Assembly: GCF_030272615.1 (NCBI RefSeq)
Contig: NC_081408.1
Span: 607,734,173 to 607,794,172 of the forward strand
Length of the DNA: 60,000 bases
Reading direction: 5' to 3'
Origin: Cryptomeria japonica
Lineage: Eukaryota > Streptophyta > Pinopsida > Cupressales > Cupressaceae
Shown piece by piece: positions 59,044 to 60,000 of the stretch. Made by a program: the position numbers and the translations under genes. Each line of letters opens with the position of its first letter. The first letter of the stretch is position 1. The notes below the pieces were generated by a model that saw nothing but the letters and a program-made list of their open reading frames with translations, had not been told where the DNA came from and did no database searches.

Positions 59044-59333
59044 CTCAAGGGGAGTAGTCAGATTTGAGATTCATAGGATTTTGATATCTATGTCATATCT
59101 TTGGTATTGATGTCAAAGGGGGACAGTTATATGTGAAAAATAATGTCATAATATGTCATATGGGAGAGAGATTCAAATCAGTTTCAGATTGGACTGCACT
59201 CCTTAGGGGGGGTTGTTGGGATTTTTTCAGTTTTTCATTGTTATATCTTCTATGATAATTTTTTGGCATTTCTTGGCACTTAGATGTTTTCTTTTTCACA
59301 TATAGTGTTGCCATAAATGCCAAAGGGGGAGAT
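59044..59333 (+). other. Multiple polypurine tracts of element F
   Basis: Four purine tracts lie between the RNase H stop and the 3' LTR: TCAAGGGGAGTAG (59046-59058), TCAAAGGGGGACAG (about 59112-59125), TTAGGGGGGGTTG (about 59203-59215) and AAAGGGGGAGA (59322-59332), the last directly before the LTR. The third is followed by GTTGGGATTTTTTC, which imitates the LTR start. The same series is present in element B. Confidence 0.75.
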
Positions 59334-59656
59334 TGTTGGCAATACGAAGGAATTGATTATGTGTTGTATTGATGTCAACACTAGCTGTTATGATTGGTTA
59401 CCAACAGAATGATTTTGGTTATTAGTAGAAGAACTAGTTTTACCAGCAGAAGGGACTATCAGTTGGATACTACCGACATGTTTGGATCAATGAAATATGT
59501 TTGGTTTGATGTTTTTGGAGTATGGTTTGGTCATTTGGTATTGACTTGATGATTGGATGCTATCATACACTCTAGTAAGCCTATACCGATAAGGGTTTAA
59601 GGTTTTACTGACATAGCTTTTACTGAGAATCTTTGACAAGATGCATAAGTGGTGTT
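59334..59656 (+). repeat. 3' LTR of element F, truncated by element G
   Basis: TGTTGGCAATACGAAGG..., matching 52284 onward up to GATGCATAAGTGGTGTT, where element G begins. Confidence 0.92.
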
Positions 59657-60000
59657 TGTTCATATTTTGGATATGTTGATATGGTTTTGTAATTGATGTC
59701 AACACTTGTCATCACTTGTCAACACTTATCAGCACTTGGAGATCTTTGGTTATGTTCATCGACAAGCTAGAGACTTATGCACAGTCACCGGTATTTGGTT
59801 CACCGATAGATTATATTGTTCACCGACACTTGGAATGACTTGGAGACTACTTGGTTATGTCGAAGACATTATTTGATCACTTGGTTTTGATGATTTGGTT
59901 ATTTGTTTATTTGGATTTGCATATTTATTATTACCAACAAATAGGTCCAAGATATGCACTGGCAGACATATCTATTCCAGATCAGCACAACACATTATGG
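59657..60000 (+). mobile_element. Element G: start of an LTR of the element B family
   Basis: TGTTCATATTTTGGATATGT... matches the reverse complement of the LTRs of B (for example 31644 downward): GTTGATATGGTTTTGT, TTGATGTCAACACTT, TTGTTCACCGACA. Plus orientation. The LTR continues beyond the window, so it cannot be said whether it is a solo LTR or a full element. GTGTT at 59652-59656 is the putative target duplication. Confidence 0.9.

Larger units (their letters stand above)
52284..59656 (+). mobile_element. Element F: Copia retrotransposon inserted in the 3' LTR of E
   Basis: 5' LTR 52284-53512, primer-binding site 53515-53526, gag, protease, integrase, RT, RNase H, several purine tracts, and 3' LTR from 59334, cut at 59656 by element G. 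The protein order is Copia and the proteins are close to those of element B, so the two are related lineages. Inactivated by stops, a solo LTR in gag, a changed integrase residue and a deletion of the RT active site. The two LTRs differ by roughly a tenth over the 320 bases that can be compared, much more than those of A. Confidence 0.93.

Overview
This window looks like intergenic DNA from a large, repeat-rich plant nuclear genome. It is AT-rich, has no recognisable host gene, tRNA or rRNA, and at least 90% of it from position 4360 onward can be assigned to LTR retrotransposons. The mix of Copia-type elements primed by initiator tRNA-Met (TGGTATCAGAGC), Ty3/Gypsy elements with a Tat-like layout, many solo LTRs and old decayed copies suggests a gymnosperm, plausibly a conifer. 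That identification is inference; no organism-specific marker is present.

Layout. 1-1620 is a pyrimidine-rich degenerate tandem array with a (CT)n core. 1621-2910 is AT-rich and noncoding. 2911-4350 is a decayed coding frame I cannot name. 4360-8248 is the left part of element D, a Copia-like element with a coiled-coil/CCHC gag-like ORF and a second ORF of unknown function (called ORF-X here). Gypsy element C (from 8249) interrupts D. C holds a protease/G-patch block, RT, RNase H and integrase on the + strand, and a decayed antisense ORF resembling the plant mobile domain before its 3' LTR at 39504.

Within C, Copia element B (12733-31644, minus strand, target duplication ATGAC) splits gag/protease from RT. 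B is split by element A (15787-27234, minus strand, duplication ATACC), an 11.4-kb LTR element with identical-length 1626-bp LTRs, a Gypsy-type primer site and no polymerase. Solo LTRs of one family interrupt C and B at 9129, 28004 and 34230, all in the same orientation.

The 3' LTR of C is interrupted by element E (40512-52283), a second element with coiled-coil/CCHC gag-like ORF plus ORF-X and no polymerase. E contains a 4.63-kb insertion (42970-47599, duplication TCCTC). The 3' LTR of E is interrupted by Copia element F (52284-59656), whose gag carries a solo LTR (54103-55616, duplication GAAGG) and whose RT has lost its YVDD motif. The 3' LTR of F is interrupted by element G, of the same LTR family as B, which runs off the window.

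The nest is therefore D > C > E > F > G on one path and C > B > A on the other. No element here is intact. A is the youngest datable one: I count about 23 mismatches between its two LTRs (about 1.4%). The most interesting items are ORF-X shared by D and E, the polymerase-free element A, and the antisense plant-mobile-domain-like ORF of C.
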